Assembly: GCF_017916505.1 (NCBI RefSeq)
Contig: NZ_JAFMSZ010000004.1
Location: 186,001-250,000 of the forward strand
From: Naasia sp. SYSU D00057
GTDB taxonomy: Bacteria; Actinomycetota; Actinomycetes; Actinomycetales; Microbacteriaceae
Direction: 5' to 3'
Length of the DNA: 64,000 nucleotides
Below are positions 40,511 through 49,299 of the stretch, in pieces; position 1 is the first letter of the stretch, and the number at the start of each line of letters is the position of its first letter. The notes beneath the pieces were generated by a model. The model was not told the origin of the DNA, made no database searches, and saw only the letters and a program-made list of their open reading frames with translations. The position numbers and the translations under genes were made by a program.

Positions 40511-41113
40511 ATGTCTCACTACCTCTACCTGGTCCGGCACGGCGAGCAGCAGGACGCCGAGCACGGCATGCCGGACGGCCCCCTGTCGGGTCGCGGCCGC
40601 CGGCAGGCCGAGCTGATCGCCCACCGCCTCAGCGGCGTCCCGTTCAGCGGCGCCTGGCACTCCCCGCTGCGGCGCGCGGAGGAGACCGCCCAGGTGTTCT
40701 CCGAGCTGATGCCGGCGCTCCAGCCGGAGCCCTCCGCCCTCCTGTTCGACTGCGTCCCGTCCGGGCCGAGCCCCGACATGCCGCACGCGTTCGAGTCCTG
40801 GTTCCACTCGGTGACCGAGGCGCAGATCGAGGCGGGCCGCGCCCAGATGGCCGATGCTGTCTCCGAGTGGTTCTCCCCTGGCCGCGGCGAGCGGCACGAG
40901 CTGCTAATCACCCACAACTTCGTGATCGCCTGGTTCGTCCGCCACGTCTTCGACGCCCCCGAGTGGCGCTGGCTCGGCGTGAACCAGGCCAACTGCGGCC
41001 TGACGATCATCCGCGTGCGCTCGGCGAAGCCGCCCGTGCTCGTCGCCCACAACGACCTCGCCCACCTTCCGGTGGAGCTCCGCACCGGTCTCCCGGAACA
41101 GCAGCCGGTTTGA
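40511..41113 (+). CDS. Histidine phosphatase family protein
   Basis: A 200-residue phosphoglycerate mutase-like phosphatase. The catalytic motif LVRHGEQQ is at the N terminus, and the second His is in LLITHNFVIAWF near residue 138. Two ATG codons are adjacent (40508, 40511); the second has better spacing to AAAGGGA. Length and motifs fit a general phosphatase rather than a glycolytic mutase. The substrate is not evident. Confidence 0.88.
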   Translation: MSHYLYLVRHGEQQDAEHGMPDGPLSGRGRRQAELIAHRLSGVPFSGAWHSPLRRAEETAQVFSELMPALQPEPSALLFDCVPSGPSPDMPHAFESWFHSVTEAQIEAGRAQMADAVSEWFSPGRGERHELLITHNFVIAWFVRHVFDAPEWRWLGVNQANCGLTIIRVRSAKPPVLVAHNDLAHLPVELRTGLPEQQPV

Positions 41114-41136
41114 GTTCCGGGCGCCCCGCTGCTGCG

Positions 41137-41206
41137 CCGAGTGCTGCCTCGAACACCGGATGCGGCCCGGGCAACGGGCGCATTCGGTGCCGCAGGGCGC
41201 ACTCGG
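41137..41206. repeat. Inverted quartet of CCGARTGC motifs
   Basis: CCGAGTGC (41137) and CCGGATGC (41156) face GCATTCGG (41180) and GCACTCGG (41199). Centres are spaced 19, 24 and 19 bp, a symmetric layout. It lies directly before the CCTGCTGAA array of locus C and uses a different motif. Confidence 0.55.
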
Positions 41207-41214
41207 CGACGAGC

Positions 41215-41291
41215 TTCAGCAGGAGCCGGGCCCATCCAGCAGGCGGATAGCCGCCGCTTCTGCCTGCTGGACCTCCTCCGTGCCTGCTGAA
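41215..41291. repeat. Phased CCTGCTGAA array, locus C
   Basis: TTCAGCAGG (41215) and TCCAGCAGG (41235) face CCTGCTGGA (41263) and CCTGCTGAA (41283). Spacings are 20, 28 and 20 bp, the smallest symmetric example. It lies in the 221-bp gap before dapB and ends 32 bp before the dapB promoter. Confidence 0.85.
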
Positions 41292-41322
41292 CGCGAGAGG
41301 AAGAGGGCGACGGGCCGATTGC

Positions 41323-41328
41323 TAGGGT
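41323..41328 (+). promoter_or_regulatory. -10 box of leaderless dapB
   Basis: TAGGGT, 6 nt before the GTG at 41335. Confidence 0.6.
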
Positions 41329-41334
41329 TGGCAC

Positions 41335-42153
41335 GTGGAGACAGCGCCCATCACCCGCGTCGCGATCGCCGGGGCGACGGGACGGATGGGCTCCCTCGCC
41401 GCTCGGCTCGTCGAGGCGACGGACGGCTTCGAGCTCGCCGCGCGGCTCGACTCCCGGACGGGCCTCGAGGCGATGGACGACGCCGACCTCCTCGTCGACT
41501 TCACGCTGCCGCAGGTGTCGCCTTCCATCGTCGAGCACGCCGTCGCCGCCGGGCTTCCGGCCGTCGTCGGAACCTCGGGATGGTCGAGCGAGCGCATCGA
41601 CGGCCTCCGCCGGCGGGTCGGCGACGGACCGGGGGTGCTGATCGTCCCCAACTTCTCGGTCGGCTCCGTGCTCGCCACCGCCTTCGCCGCGATGGCGGCC
41701 CGCTTCTTCGACTCGATCGAGATCGTGGAGGCCCACCACGCCGGGAAGGTCGACTCGCCGTCAGGCACCGCGGTGCGCACCGCCGAGCTGATCGCCGCCG
41801 CCCGCGCCGACCTGGGACCGGTCGCCGCTCCGCACGCCGACCAGCGAGCGAGGGGCCAGCAGGTCGGCAGCGTGCCCGTCCACTCGCTGCGCCTCGCCGG
41901 TGTGGTCGCCCAGCAGGACGTGCACTTCGGCGGCACGGGCGAGGTGCTCACGCTCACCCACCAGACGGTGGACTCGTCCGCCTACGAGGCCGGCCTGCTG
42001 CTCGCGCTGCGCGCGGTCCCGCGCCTGCGCGGAGTGAGCATCGGACTCGACACCCTCCTCGATCTGCGGCTCGTGCCGCCCGCCCGCTCCGCGGCCGGCC
42101 CGGTCGCGGATGGCGGGATCTCGGGCCAGGCCGCGACCGCCACCTCCGCGTGA
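41335..42153 (+). CDS. dapB: 4-hydroxy-tetrahydrodipicolinate reductase
   Basis: A 272-residue enzyme of diaminopimelate/lysine synthesis. The nucleotide motif is VAIAGATGRMGS near residues 9-20, VVGTSGWS the second strand, and the catalytic/substrate motif is EAHHAGKVDSPSGTA near 135-149. The last 25 residues are an Ala/Gly-rich tail beyond the normal end. It follows DapA in the pathway, whose gene lies 4 kb downstream. The stop overlaps the next start (GTGA). Confidence 0.95.
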   Translation: METAPITRVAIAGATGRMGSLAARLVEATDGFELAARLDSRTGLEAMDDADLLVDFTLPQVSPSIVEHAVAAGLPAVVGTSGWSSERIDGLRRRVGDGPGVLIVPNFSVGSVLATAFAAMAARFFDSIEIVEAHHAGKVDSPSGTAVRTAELIAAARADLGPVAAPHADQRARGQQVGSVPVHSLRLAGVVAQQDVHFGGTGEVLTLTHQTVDSSAYEAGLLLALRAVPRLRGVSIGLDTLLDLRLVPPARSAAGPVADGGISGQAATATSA

Positions 42154-42626
42154 GCGCCGACCCGCCCCGCCGCCGGCTCCCGCCCGGCCTGGTCGGCGCG
42201 GGGCTGATGGCCTTCCTCCTCGTGCTCTACCTGGCGGTGGCCGGGCAGCGCGCGGTGCTGTTCATGCTGTCCGGCGAGCCGGTGGCCGTCGCGATCGGGG
42301 TCGCCCTCGCGGTGCTGCCGATCCTCGGCTTCTGGCTGCTCGGCCGCGAGCTGCTGTTCGCCGCCACCGCGCAGCGGCTCGCCGACCGGCTCGCGGAGGA
42401 GGGGGCGCTGCCGAAGGACGACCTGCCGCGCCTGCCGAGCGGGCGGCCGCAGCGGAGCGCCGCGGACGCCGCGTTCCCGCCGTACCGGGAGGCCGTCGAG
42501 CGCGCGCCGGACGACTGGCGCGCGTGGTTCCGCCTCGGCCTCGCCTACGACGCCGCCGGGGACCGGAAGCGCGGCCGGGACGCGGTGCGGGAGGCGATCC
42601 GCCTCGAGCGGAGTCAGCGGGCGTAG
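42150..42626 (+). CDS. Two-helix membrane protein with TPR-like tail
   Basis: A 158-residue protein. Two hydrophobic helices (LVGAGLMAFLLVLYLAVAG, and a second one of VAIGVALAVLPILGFWLLG type) span residues 12-65. The tail FPPYREAVERAPDDWRAWFRLGLAYDAAGDRKRGRDAVREAIRLE reads as one tetratricopeptide repeat. It is coupled to dapB by a GTGA overlap. Its 3' end overlaps the convergent epimerase gene by 13 bp. This gene follows dapB in related genomes as far as I recall, which is not checked. Confidence 0.8.
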   Translation: MSADPPRRRLPPGLVGAGLMAFLLVLYLAVAGQRAVLFMLSGEPVAVAIGVALAVLPILGFWLLGRELLFAATAQRLADRLAEEGALPKDDLPRLPSGRPQRSAADAAFPPYREAVERAPDDWRAWFRLGLAYDAAGDRKRGRDAVREAIRLERSQRA

Positions 42627-43663
42627 GCGTCGATGCCGGCGTCGCTCGTCGCGTCGCGGAAGGTGAACCCGTCCGCCAGCAGCTTCCCGGCCAGCACCTT
42701 CTGATCGGCGAGCAGCAGCTCACCCGCCGCATCCTGCAGGGCGAGCTTCAGGATCGGCTCGGGCGCCCGGATTGCGAACGGACGGCGCAGGTCCTTCGCC
42801 AGGCGCCTGCCGAGCTGCTCCATCGTCGCGGGCTGCGGGCCGACCAGGTTCACCGGACCCGACAGCGTCGACGTGAGCAGGTGCACGATCGCGGCGGCCT
42901 CGTCGTGCAGCCCGATCCACGGCCAGTACTGCTGTCCGCTGCCGATCGGACCGCCGCCGCCGACGCGGGTGAGCAGCCGCAGCGGCGACAGCGCCCCGTG
43001 CGGCCCGAGGACGACGCCGGTGCGGAGGAGCACGGTGCGCGTCACATCCGGGCCGAGCAGCGCGGCGGCCTCCCAGTCGGCCACCACGTCGGCGAGGAAG
43101 CCCTCCCCGCGCGGCGACTCCTCGGTCAGCTCCTCGCCGGGCCTGCTGCCGTAGATGCCGACCGCGCTCGCGCTGAGGAACACGGCGGGCGGGCGGGAGG
43201 CCATCGACATGGCCTCGACCAGGGCGCGGGTGGAGTTGATGCGGGAGCTGCGGATCTGCCGCTTCCAGCCCGGCGTCCACGGCACGCGGCTGAGCGACGC
43301 GCCCGAGAGGTTGATGACGGCGTCGACCGTCTCGAGCACGCGGAAGTCGAGGATCTTCGCGTCCGGCGCCCACGTGAACTCGTTCGGACCGGAGGGTGCG
43401 CGGCGCACCAGCTTGAGCACGGTGTGGCCCTGCGCCTCCAGCTGCCGGCGCACCTCGGTGCCGATCATGCCGCTGGCGCCCGAGATCAGCACCCGGAGCG
43501 GCTCGCCCTTCCGCAGCACGCGGCGCTCCGCCGGCTTGGGGGCGGGCTTGTCGGGGGCCGTCGGCCGGCCGCCGGGCGCCACCGTCGGCCTCGCCGCGGG
43601 GGTGGGCTTGGCCGCACGCGCCGGCTTCGCGGAAGGGACGGGAACGCGCTTCGGGGCGGCCAT
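42614..43663 (-). CDS. TIGR01777-type NAD(P)-dependent epimerase/SDR
   Basis: A 349-residue protein. The first 50 residues are Ala/Pro/Lys-rich and look disordered. A Rossmann core then begins (LRVLISGASGMIGTEVRRQL) with family motifs INLSGASLSRVPWTPGWKRQI, SASAVGIYGSRPGEEL and WPWIGLHDEAAAIVHLL. The active-site YxxxK is not in the usual form in this family. It is related to SDR39U1 and cell-division-linked SulA-like YfcH. The substrate is unknown. Confidence 0.88.
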   Translation of the reverse strand: MAAPKRVPVPSAKPARAAKPTPAARPTVAPGGRPTAPDKPAPKPAERRVLRKGEPLRVLISGASGMIGTEVRRQLEAQGHTVLKLVRRAPSGPNEFTWAPDAKILDFRVLETVDAVINLSGASLSRVPWTPGWKRQIRSSRINSTRALVEAMSMASRPPAVFLSASAVGIYGSRPGEELTEESPRGEGFLADVVADWEAAALLGPDVTRTVLLRTGVVLGPHGALSPLRLLTRVGGGGPIGSGQQYWPWIGLHDEAAAIVHLLTSTLSGPVNLVGPQPATMEQLGRRLAKDLRRPFAIRAPEPILKLALQDAAGELLLADQKVLAGKLLADGFTFRDATSDAGIDAYAR

Positions 43664-43669
43664 GGGGCA

Positions 43670-43675
43670 AGCCTA
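43670..43675 (-). promoter_or_regulatory. -10 box of leaderless TIGR01777 gene
   Basis: TAGGCT on the minus strand, 6 nt before the ATG at 43663. This confirms the long N-terminal tail as translated. Confidence 0.6.
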
Positions 43676-43784
43676 GGGTGCGCGCCCCCGTCCGATGGGA
43701 GGAGCCCGTCTGTGAGCCCGTTGCAAGGATGGCGGGGTCGTCGGGGGTGGCGAGCCGCGCCCCATGCCCTCGCGCTGTCGTCGG

Positions 43785-43790
43785 TAGGGT
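43785..43790 (+). promoter_or_regulatory. -10 box of leaderless thyX
   Basis: TAGGGT, 6 nt before the GTG at 43797. Confidence 0.65.
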
Positions 43791-43796
43791 GAAGCC

Positions 43797-44552
43797 GTGG
43801 CCGCGACCGAGACGCCGAACGAACAGCCTCCCATCCAGTTCCGCAGCGACGTGACCGTCGAGCTCGTGCGGCACAGTGCACAGGACTCCGATGTCGTCTT
43901 CGCAGCCCGGGTCTCGACCCAGGGCGAGAAGACCCTCGACGCAGCGCAGTCGGGCGAGGACGCATCCGAGAAGCGCGACAAGGGGCTCATCAACTACCTG
44001 ATGCGCGACCGGCACGGCACCCCCTTCGAACACAACTCGCTCACCTTCTACGTGCAGGCGCCGCTGTTCGTGTTCCGCGAGTTCCAGCGCCACCGCATCG
44101 CCTCCTACAACGAGGAGTCGGGCCGCTACCGCGAGCTGCGTCCCGTCTTCTACGTGCCCGGCGACCAGCGCAACCTGGTGCAGACCGGCCGGCCCGGCTC
44201 CTACGAGTACGTGCCCGGCACCCCGGAGATGACGGAGCTCGTCCAGCGGGAGGCGCGGGGGTCGTCGACCCGTGCCTACGAGTCCTACCAGCGGATGCTG
44301 CAGGCCGGAGTCGCCCGCGAGGTCGCCCGCATCGTGCTGCCGCTGAACCTCTACTCGTCCATGTACGTCACGATGAACGCCCGGTCGCTGATGAACTTCC
44401 TGTCGCTGCGCACCAAGCGCGACGACGCGAAGTTCCCGTCCTTCCCGCAGCGCGAGATCGAGATGGTGGCCGAGCAGATGGAGGAGCTGTGGCAGCCCCT
44501 CATGCCGATGACGGCCGCCGCATTCGACGCCAACGGCCGCGTCGCCCCCTGA
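43797..44552 (+). CDS. thyX: FAD-dependent thymidylate synthase
   Basis: A 251-residue ThyX, which makes dTMP from dUMP with FAD and methylene-tetrahydrofolate. The signature RHRxxSxNExSxR is present as RHRIASYNEESGR at residues 98-110. The C-terminal LPLNLYSSMYVTMNARSLMNFLSLR supplies the nucleophile Ser and Arg ligands. It lies between dapB and dapA, the order seen in mycobacteria. The next gene starts 19 bp downstream. Confidence 0.96.
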   Translation: MAATETPNEQPPIQFRSDVTVELVRHSAQDSDVVFAARVSTQGEKTLDAAQSGEDASEKRDKGLINYLMRDRHGTPFEHNSLTFYVQAPLFVFREFQRHRIASYNEESGRYRELRPVFYVPGDQRNLVQTGRPGSYEYVPGTPEMTELVQREARGSSTRAYESYQRMLQAGVAREVARIVLPLNLYSSMYVTMNARSLMNFLSLRTKRDDAKFPSFPQREIEMVAEQMEELWQPLMPMTAAAFDANGRVAP

Positions 44553-44571
44553 CCGGGACGGCGCCCATCCG

Positions 44572-45336
44572 ATGACGCTGCGCGGTCGAGCCCTGATCAC
44601 CGGCGCGACGGCGGGCATCGGCGCGGAGTTCGCGCGCCAGCTGGCCGGGCGCGGGCATGACCTCGTGCTCGTCGCCCGGAACCGGGAGCGGCTCGAGGCG
44701 CTCGCCGCCGAACTGCGATCCGCGCACGACGTCGACGTCGAGGTTCTGCCCGCCGACCTGTCCCGGCGGGCCGACGTCGAGGCGGTCGAGCGGCGGCTCG
44801 CGGACCCCGCGGGACCGGTCGGGATGCTCGTCAACAACGCCGGCTACGGGCTGCGGCAGTCGTTCGAGGACAACCCGGTGGGGGAGGAGCAGGAGCTCCT
44901 CGACGTACTCGTCACCGCGCCCATGCGGCTCTGCCACGGGGCACTGAACGCCATGCTGCCGCGGCGGGAGGGCACGATCCTCAACGTGTCGAGCGTCGCC
45001 GCGTACACGCCCCGCGGCACCTACGGCGCCTCGAAGGCGTGGGTGCTGTCGTTCAGCCGGTGGGCGAACCTCACGTACCGGCGCCGCGGCGTCACCGTCA
45101 CCGCGATTGCGCCGGGCTTCGTGCACACCGAGTTCCACGATCGGATGCGCGTCTCGAAGGGCGGCGTCCCGGCGGTCCTCTGGCTCGACCCGCCCTACGT
45201 CGTGCGGAAGGCGCTGCGCGCCGCCGACCGCGGCCGGGCGGTCACCGTGCCGAGCCTCCGCTACAAGCTCCTCGTGGCGCTCGCGCACGTCGTGCCCCCG
45301 ACCCTCGCGTCGAAGGGGTCACTCTCCGCCCGCTGA
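44572..45336 (+). CDS. Short-chain dehydrogenase/reductase
   Basis: A 254-residue SDR. The cofactor motif is TGATAGIGAEFARQLAGRG (TGxxxGIG). The NNAG motif is VNNAGYG, catalytic Ser is in NVSSVAAYTP, and YGASKAW supplies Tyr and Lys. It is probably NADP-dependent. The position between thyX and dapA suggests a shared transcript but no shared pathway. Confidence 0.9.
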   Translation: MTLRGRALITGATAGIGAEFARQLAGRGHDLVLVARNRERLEALAAELRSAHDVDVEVLPADLSRRADVEAVERRLADPAGPVGMLVNNAGYGLRQSFEDNPVGEEQELLDVLVTAPMRLCHGALNAMLPRREGTILNVSSVAAYTPRGTYGASKAWVLSFSRWANLTYRRRGVTVTAIAPGFVHTEFHDRMRVSKGGVPAVLWLDPPYVVRKALRAADRGRAVTVPSLRYKLLVALAHVVPPTLASKGSLSAR

Positions 45337-45383
45337 GGCAGGCGCCGAGGCGGCCCGGTCGGAGGAAGGGGGCGGGCTCCCGA

Positions 45384-45389
45384 TACCCT
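45384..45389 (+). promoter_or_regulatory. -10 box of leaderless dapA
   Basis: TACCCT, 7 nt before the GTG at 45397. Confidence 0.6.
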
Positions 45390-45396
45390 TGAGCAC

Positions 45397-46374
45397 GTGC
45401 AGGTGCAGGACAATCCCTTCGGCCAGGTGCTCGTGGCCCTGGTCACCCCGTTCACGACCGACGGCGAAGTGGACTGGCCCGGCGTCGAGAAGCACATGAA
45501 CGACGTGATCGAGGCGGGTGCCGACGGCATCGTCGTCACCGGCACCACCGGTGAGACGAGCACCCTGACCGACCCGGAGAAGGTCCGCCTCGTCGAGGTC
45601 GGCAAGGATGTGGCGGCCGGCCGCGCGAAGATCATCACCGGCGGCGGCTCGAACGAGACCGCGCACGCGATCGAGCTCTACCGGAAGAGCGAGAAGGCGG
45701 GCGCCGACGGCGTCATGATCGTGACGCCGTACTACAACAAGCCGACCCAGGCGGGCATCCTCACCCACTTCCGGCTGATCGCGGACGCCACCGACCTGCC
45801 GGTGATCCTCTACGACATCCCCGGGCGGACCGGCGTGCCGATCAAGTACGAGACGATCCTCCGCGCGGCGAAGCACCCGAACATCCTCGGTGTGAAGGAC
45901 GCGAAGGGCGACCTCAGCGAAGTCAGCCGGGTGCTCAACCAGACCGACCTCATCTACTTCGCGGGCGATGACGCGAACGCGCTGCCGACCCTCGCGATCG
46001 GCGGCAGCGGCCTCATCGGCGTCACCGCGAACATCGCGCCGGCCCCGTACCGGACGATGGTGGACGCCGTGAACAGCGGCGACCTGCACACGGCGACCGC
46101 CGCGCACATGGCGCTCGAGCCCCTCGTGCGCGCCGTCATGACGCATGTGCCGGGCACCGTCGCGACGAAGTACATCCTGCACGGCCTCGGCCGCATCGGC
46201 TCGCCGCGCGTGCGGCTGCCCCTCGTCGGTCCCGAGGAGTTCGAGGCCGCCCAGATCGAGGACGAGATCTCCCTCGTCAAGGACGTCCCCGGCGTCAGCT
46301 TCAAGAACTTCCGCCCCGACCGCAACGCCGCCGCCGGCGGCGCCCTGCCCAAGGTCGCGGGCACCACCCGATAG
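45397..46374 (+). CDS. dapA: 4-hydroxy-tetrahydrodipicolinate synthase
   Basis: A 325-residue class I aldolase that condenses pyruvate with aspartate semialdehyde, the first committed step to diaminopimelate. The Schiff-base Lys167 is in ILGVKDAKGD, the Tyr in ILYDIPGRTG and the TGTTGE loop near residue 48. About 25 residues at the C terminus extend past the barrel. It sits just upstream of rnj with a 53-bp gap, a widespread pairing in actinobacteria. Confidence 0.96.
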   Translation: MQVQDNPFGQVLVALVTPFTTDGEVDWPGVEKHMNDVIEAGADGIVVTGTTGETSTLTDPEKVRLVEVGKDVAAGRAKIITGGGSNETAHAIELYRKSEKAGADGVMIVTPYYNKPTQAGILTHFRLIADATDLPVILYDIPGRTGVPIKYETILRAAKHPNILGVKDAKGDLSEVSRVLNQTDLIYFAGDDANALPTLAIGGSGLIGVTANIAPAPYRTMVDAVNSGDLHTATAAHMALEPLVRAVMTHVPGTVATKYILHGLGRIGSPRVRLPLVGPEEFEAAQIEDEISLVKDVPGVSFKNFRPDRNAAAGGALPKVAGTTR

Positions 46375-46427
46375 AACTCGACCGCGCCGCCACGAGGCGG
46401 TCCATCCCGAAGCCTCAAGGAGCGCAC

Positions 46428-48104
46428 ATGCAAGACCAGGTGGCGGAGCCTCCCGTCCTTCCCCCCGGAACCCTCCGGGTCCTCCCGCTCGGCGGCCTCG
46501 GCGAGGTCGGCCGCAACATGACGGTGTTCGAGTTCGGCGGCAAGCTGCTAATCGTCGACGCGGGCGTGCTGTTCCCCGACGTCGACCAGCCGGGCGTGGA
46601 CCTGATCCTCCCCGACTTCGCGCCCATCCGGGACCGCCTCGACGACGTGCTCGGCATCGTGCTCACGCACGGCCACGAGGACCACATCGGCGCGGTGCCC
46701 TACCTGCTGCGCCTGCGCCAGGACATCCCGCTGATCGGCTCCGCGCTCACGCTCGCCCTCATCGAGGCGAAGCTGAAGGAGCACCGGATCAGCCCCTACA
46801 GCCTCACCGTCGCGGAGGGGCGGACGGAGGAACTCGGGCCGTTCTCGCTCGAGTTCGTCGCCGTCAACCACTCCATCCCGGACGCCCTCGCCGTCGCGAT
46901 CACGACGAAGGCCGGCACCGTCCTGCACACGGGCGACTTCAAGATGGACCAGCTGCCGCTCGACGGCCGCCTCACCGACCTGCGCGCGTTCGCCCGCCTG
47001 GGGGAGAAGGGCGTCGACCTCTTCCTCGCCGACTCGACGAACGCCGATGTGCCGGGGTTCACGCCGCTCGAGCGCTCCATCGGCCCCGTCCTCGAGCAGG
47101 TCATCGCCTCCGCGCCGCGCCGCGTCATCGTCGCGAGCTTCTCCAGCCACGTGCACCGCGTGCAGCAGGTGCTCGACGCCGCGGCCGCGCACGGCCGCAA
47201 GGTCGCGCTCATCGGCCGCAGCATGGTGCGCAACATGGGCATCGCCGAGCAGCTCGGCTACCTCAGGGTGCCGGACGGCGTGCTCATCGACCAGAAGAAG
47301 GCCGCCGACCTGCAGGACAACCAGATCGTCTACATGTCGACCGGGTCGCAGGGCGAGCCGATGGCCGTCCTCGCGCGCATGGCGAACCTGGAGCACGCGA
47401 TCGAGATCGGCGAGGACGACACGGTGATCCTCGCCTCGAGCCTCATCCCCGGCAACGAGAACGCCGTCTACCGGGTCATCAACGGCCTGACGAAGCTCGG
47501 CGCCAAGGTCGTGCACAAGGGCAACGCGAAGGTGCACGTCTCCGGCCACGCCGCGGCCGGCGAGCTGCTCTACTGCTACAACATCCTCAAGCCGAAGAAC
47601 GTGCTGCCGGTGCACGGCGAGGTCCGTCACCTGGTCGCCAACGCGCAGCTCGCCGTCGACTCGGGCGTCCCCGAGGAGAACGCGATCATCGCCGAGAACG
47701 GCACGGTCGTCGATCTGCGCGACGGAGTCGCCCGCGTGGTCGGGCAGCTCGACATCGGCTACGTCTACGTGGACGGCTCCTCCGTGGGTGAGATCAGCGA
47801 CGCCGACCTCAAGGACCGCCGCATCCTCGCCGAGGAGGGCTTCATCTCGATCTTCGCGGTCGTCGACACCCTCACCGGGCGCATCGTCGCCGGCCCGCAC
47901 CTGCACGCCCGAGGCTTCGCCGAGGACGACGCGGTGTTCGACGCCGTCGTGCCGAAGATCCGGAAGGCGCTGCTCGAGGCCGCCGAGAACGGCACTCGGG
48001 ACATCCACGCGCTGTCCCAGGTCGTCCGCCGCACGGTCGGACGCTGGGTCAACACGCAGCACCGCCGGCGGCCGATGATCGTGCCGATCGTCATCGAGGG
48101 CTGA
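46428..48104 (+). CDS. rnj: Ribonuclease J
   Basis: A 558-residue metallo-beta-lactamase/beta-CASP RNase with 5'-3' exo- and endonuclease activity. The zinc motif HGHEDHIG is at residues 81-88, a further ligand is in GDFKMDQ near 168, and beta-CASP motifs include FSSHVHRVQQ and SGHAAAGEL. The C-terminal dimerisation domain is present. An AAGGAG ribosome site precedes the ATG. With PNPase it forms the core of RNA decay. Confidence 0.95.
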   Translation: MQDQVAEPPVLPPGTLRVLPLGGLGEVGRNMTVFEFGGKLLIVDAGVLFPDVDQPGVDLILPDFAPIRDRLDDVLGIVLTHGHEDHIGAVPYLLRLRQDIPLIGSALTLALIEAKLKEHRISPYSLTVAEGRTEELGPFSLEFVAVNHSIPDALAVAITTKAGTVLHTGDFKMDQLPLDGRLTDLRAFARLGEKGVDLFLADSTNADVPGFTPLERSIGPVLEQVIASAPRRVIVASFSSHVHRVQQVLDAAAAHGRKVALIGRSMVRNMGIAEQLGYLRVPDGVLIDQKKAADLQDNQIVYMSTGSQGEPMAVLARMANLEHAIEIGEDDTVILASSLIPGNENAVYRVINGLTKLGAKVVHKGNAKVHVSGHAAAGELLYCYNILKPKNVLPVHGEVRHLVANAQLAVDSGVPEENAIIAENGTVVDLRDGVARVVGQLDIGYVYVDGSSVGEISDADLKDRRILAEEGFISIFAVVDTLTGRIVAGPHLHARGFAEDDAVFDAVVPKIRKALLEAAENGTRDIHALSQVVRRTVGRWVNTQHRRRPMIVPIVIEG

Positions 48105-48182
48105 CCCCGGGCACGCCTCGGGCGGAACCTCCTTCGGCCGCACGTCGCGACTGCGCAGGGTCCGCCTCGCGGCTCCCGGCGA

Positions 48183-48200
48183 GTCATCCGCGAGGATGAC
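48183..48200. other. Small palindrome after rnj
   Basis: GTCATCC and GGATGAC with a 4-nt centre, in the 172-bp gap before the export operon. It may be a weak terminator or an operator; nothing else is evident in the gap. Confidence 0.35.
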
Positions 48201-48276
48201 GCGGCCCGCGCCCCCGCGCCCCTAGCCTGAGGCTCGCGCGGCGCCTCCGGCGCGCCGGCAGGCGTGAGGGGGGCGC

Positions 48277-49299
48277 GTGGGCGTCGCACGGAGATGGGTG
48301 TTCCCGATCCTTCGGATCGTGGTGTTCGCGGTCATCGCGGTGGCGCTCGTGAAGCTCGCGTTCTTCGCCGACGGCGGGGACGCCGACGCGGGAGCGGTGC
48401 CGACCGGGTCGATCGTGGACCCGCAGATCGCGGTGGCGCGGGGGTCGATCGTCAACGACGTCACCGTGGACGCGACGGTCTCCGCGGACCCGGCCCTCCC
48501 GGTGCGCGCGAACGCCGTCGGCACGGTCGACGAGGTCTTCCTCCAGCAGGGCGCGACCGTCTCCCAGGGCGACAAGATCTACGACATCAAGGTGGAGACG
48601 CCGCAGGACCCGGTCGAAGGCGTCGACGCCGAGGGCAACCCGACGGTGACCCAGCCGAAGCCGAAGGTCACCTTCGTGAAGGTGCTCGCGCCCTCGAACG
48701 GCGTCCTCAGCTCGCTGACCGTGCTGCCCGGCCAGGCCGTCGCCATCGGCGACACGACCGGGCAGGTCGCTCCGCCCACCTTCTCCGTGTCGGGCTCGCT
48801 CAGCCCGCAGCAGCAGTACCGGCTCCTCGACCGGCCCACCGAGGCAACCGTCACGATCGCCGGCGGACCGGCGCCGTTCACCTGCACGGGCCTCAGCATC
48901 ACGGCCCCGCTGCAGGGCGAGGGCGGGGAGGAGGGTGCTCCCGCCCCCGGCGCCACCGTCCGCTGCGCCGTGCCCGCCGACGTCACCGTCTTCTCCGGCC
49001 TGACGGCCACCATCACGATCCCCGCCGGCCAGGCGGACGACGTCCTCGTCGTGCCGACCACCGCCGTGGAGGGCGGTTCCCAGACGGGCGTCGTCTACGT
49101 CGCACTGCCCGAAGGCGGATCCGAGCCGCGGGACGTGACGCTCGGTCTGACCGACGGATCGATGGTCGAGGTCACGGGCGGCGTGGAGGAGGGGGAGATG
49201 CTCCTCCAGTTCACACCGGGCGCCGAGACGCCGATCGACCCGGGCTGCACCGACCTCGGCAACGGCGAGGTCGTCTGCGACGGCGGGCTCGCCTCGTGA
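48277..49299 (+). CDS. Efflux periplasmic adaptor-like protein (MacA/HlyD type)
   Basis: A 340-residue protein. One N-terminal helix (FPILRIVVFAVIAVALVKLAFF) anchors it outside the membrane. A lipoyl/biotinyl hairpin (NAVGTVDEVFLQQGATVSQGD, then VLAPSNGVLSSLTVLPGQAVAIG) and a beta-barrel with VLVVPTTAVEGG follow, as in membrane-fusion proteins. It heads a three-gene operon with an ATPase and a permease, both joined by GTGA overlaps. The GTG follows GTGAGGGGGG. Gram-positive cells use such proteins with MacB-like transporters. Confidence 0.88.
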   Translation: MGVARRWVFPILRIVVFAVIAVALVKLAFFADGGDADAGAVPTGSIVDPQIAVARGSIVNDVTVDATVSADPALPVRANAVGTVDEVFLQQGATVSQGDKIYDIKVETPQDPVEGVDAEGNPTVTQPKPKVTFVKVLAPSNGVLSSLTVLPGQAVAIGDTTGQVAPPTFSVSGSLSPQQQYRLLDRPTEATVTIAGGPAPFTCTGLSITAPLQGEGGEEGAPAPGATVRCAVPADVTVFSGLTATITIPAGQADDVLVVPTTAVEGGSQTGVVYVALPEGGSEPRDVTLGLTDGSMVEVTGGVEEGEMLLQFTPGAETPIDPGCTDLGNGEVVCDGGLAS

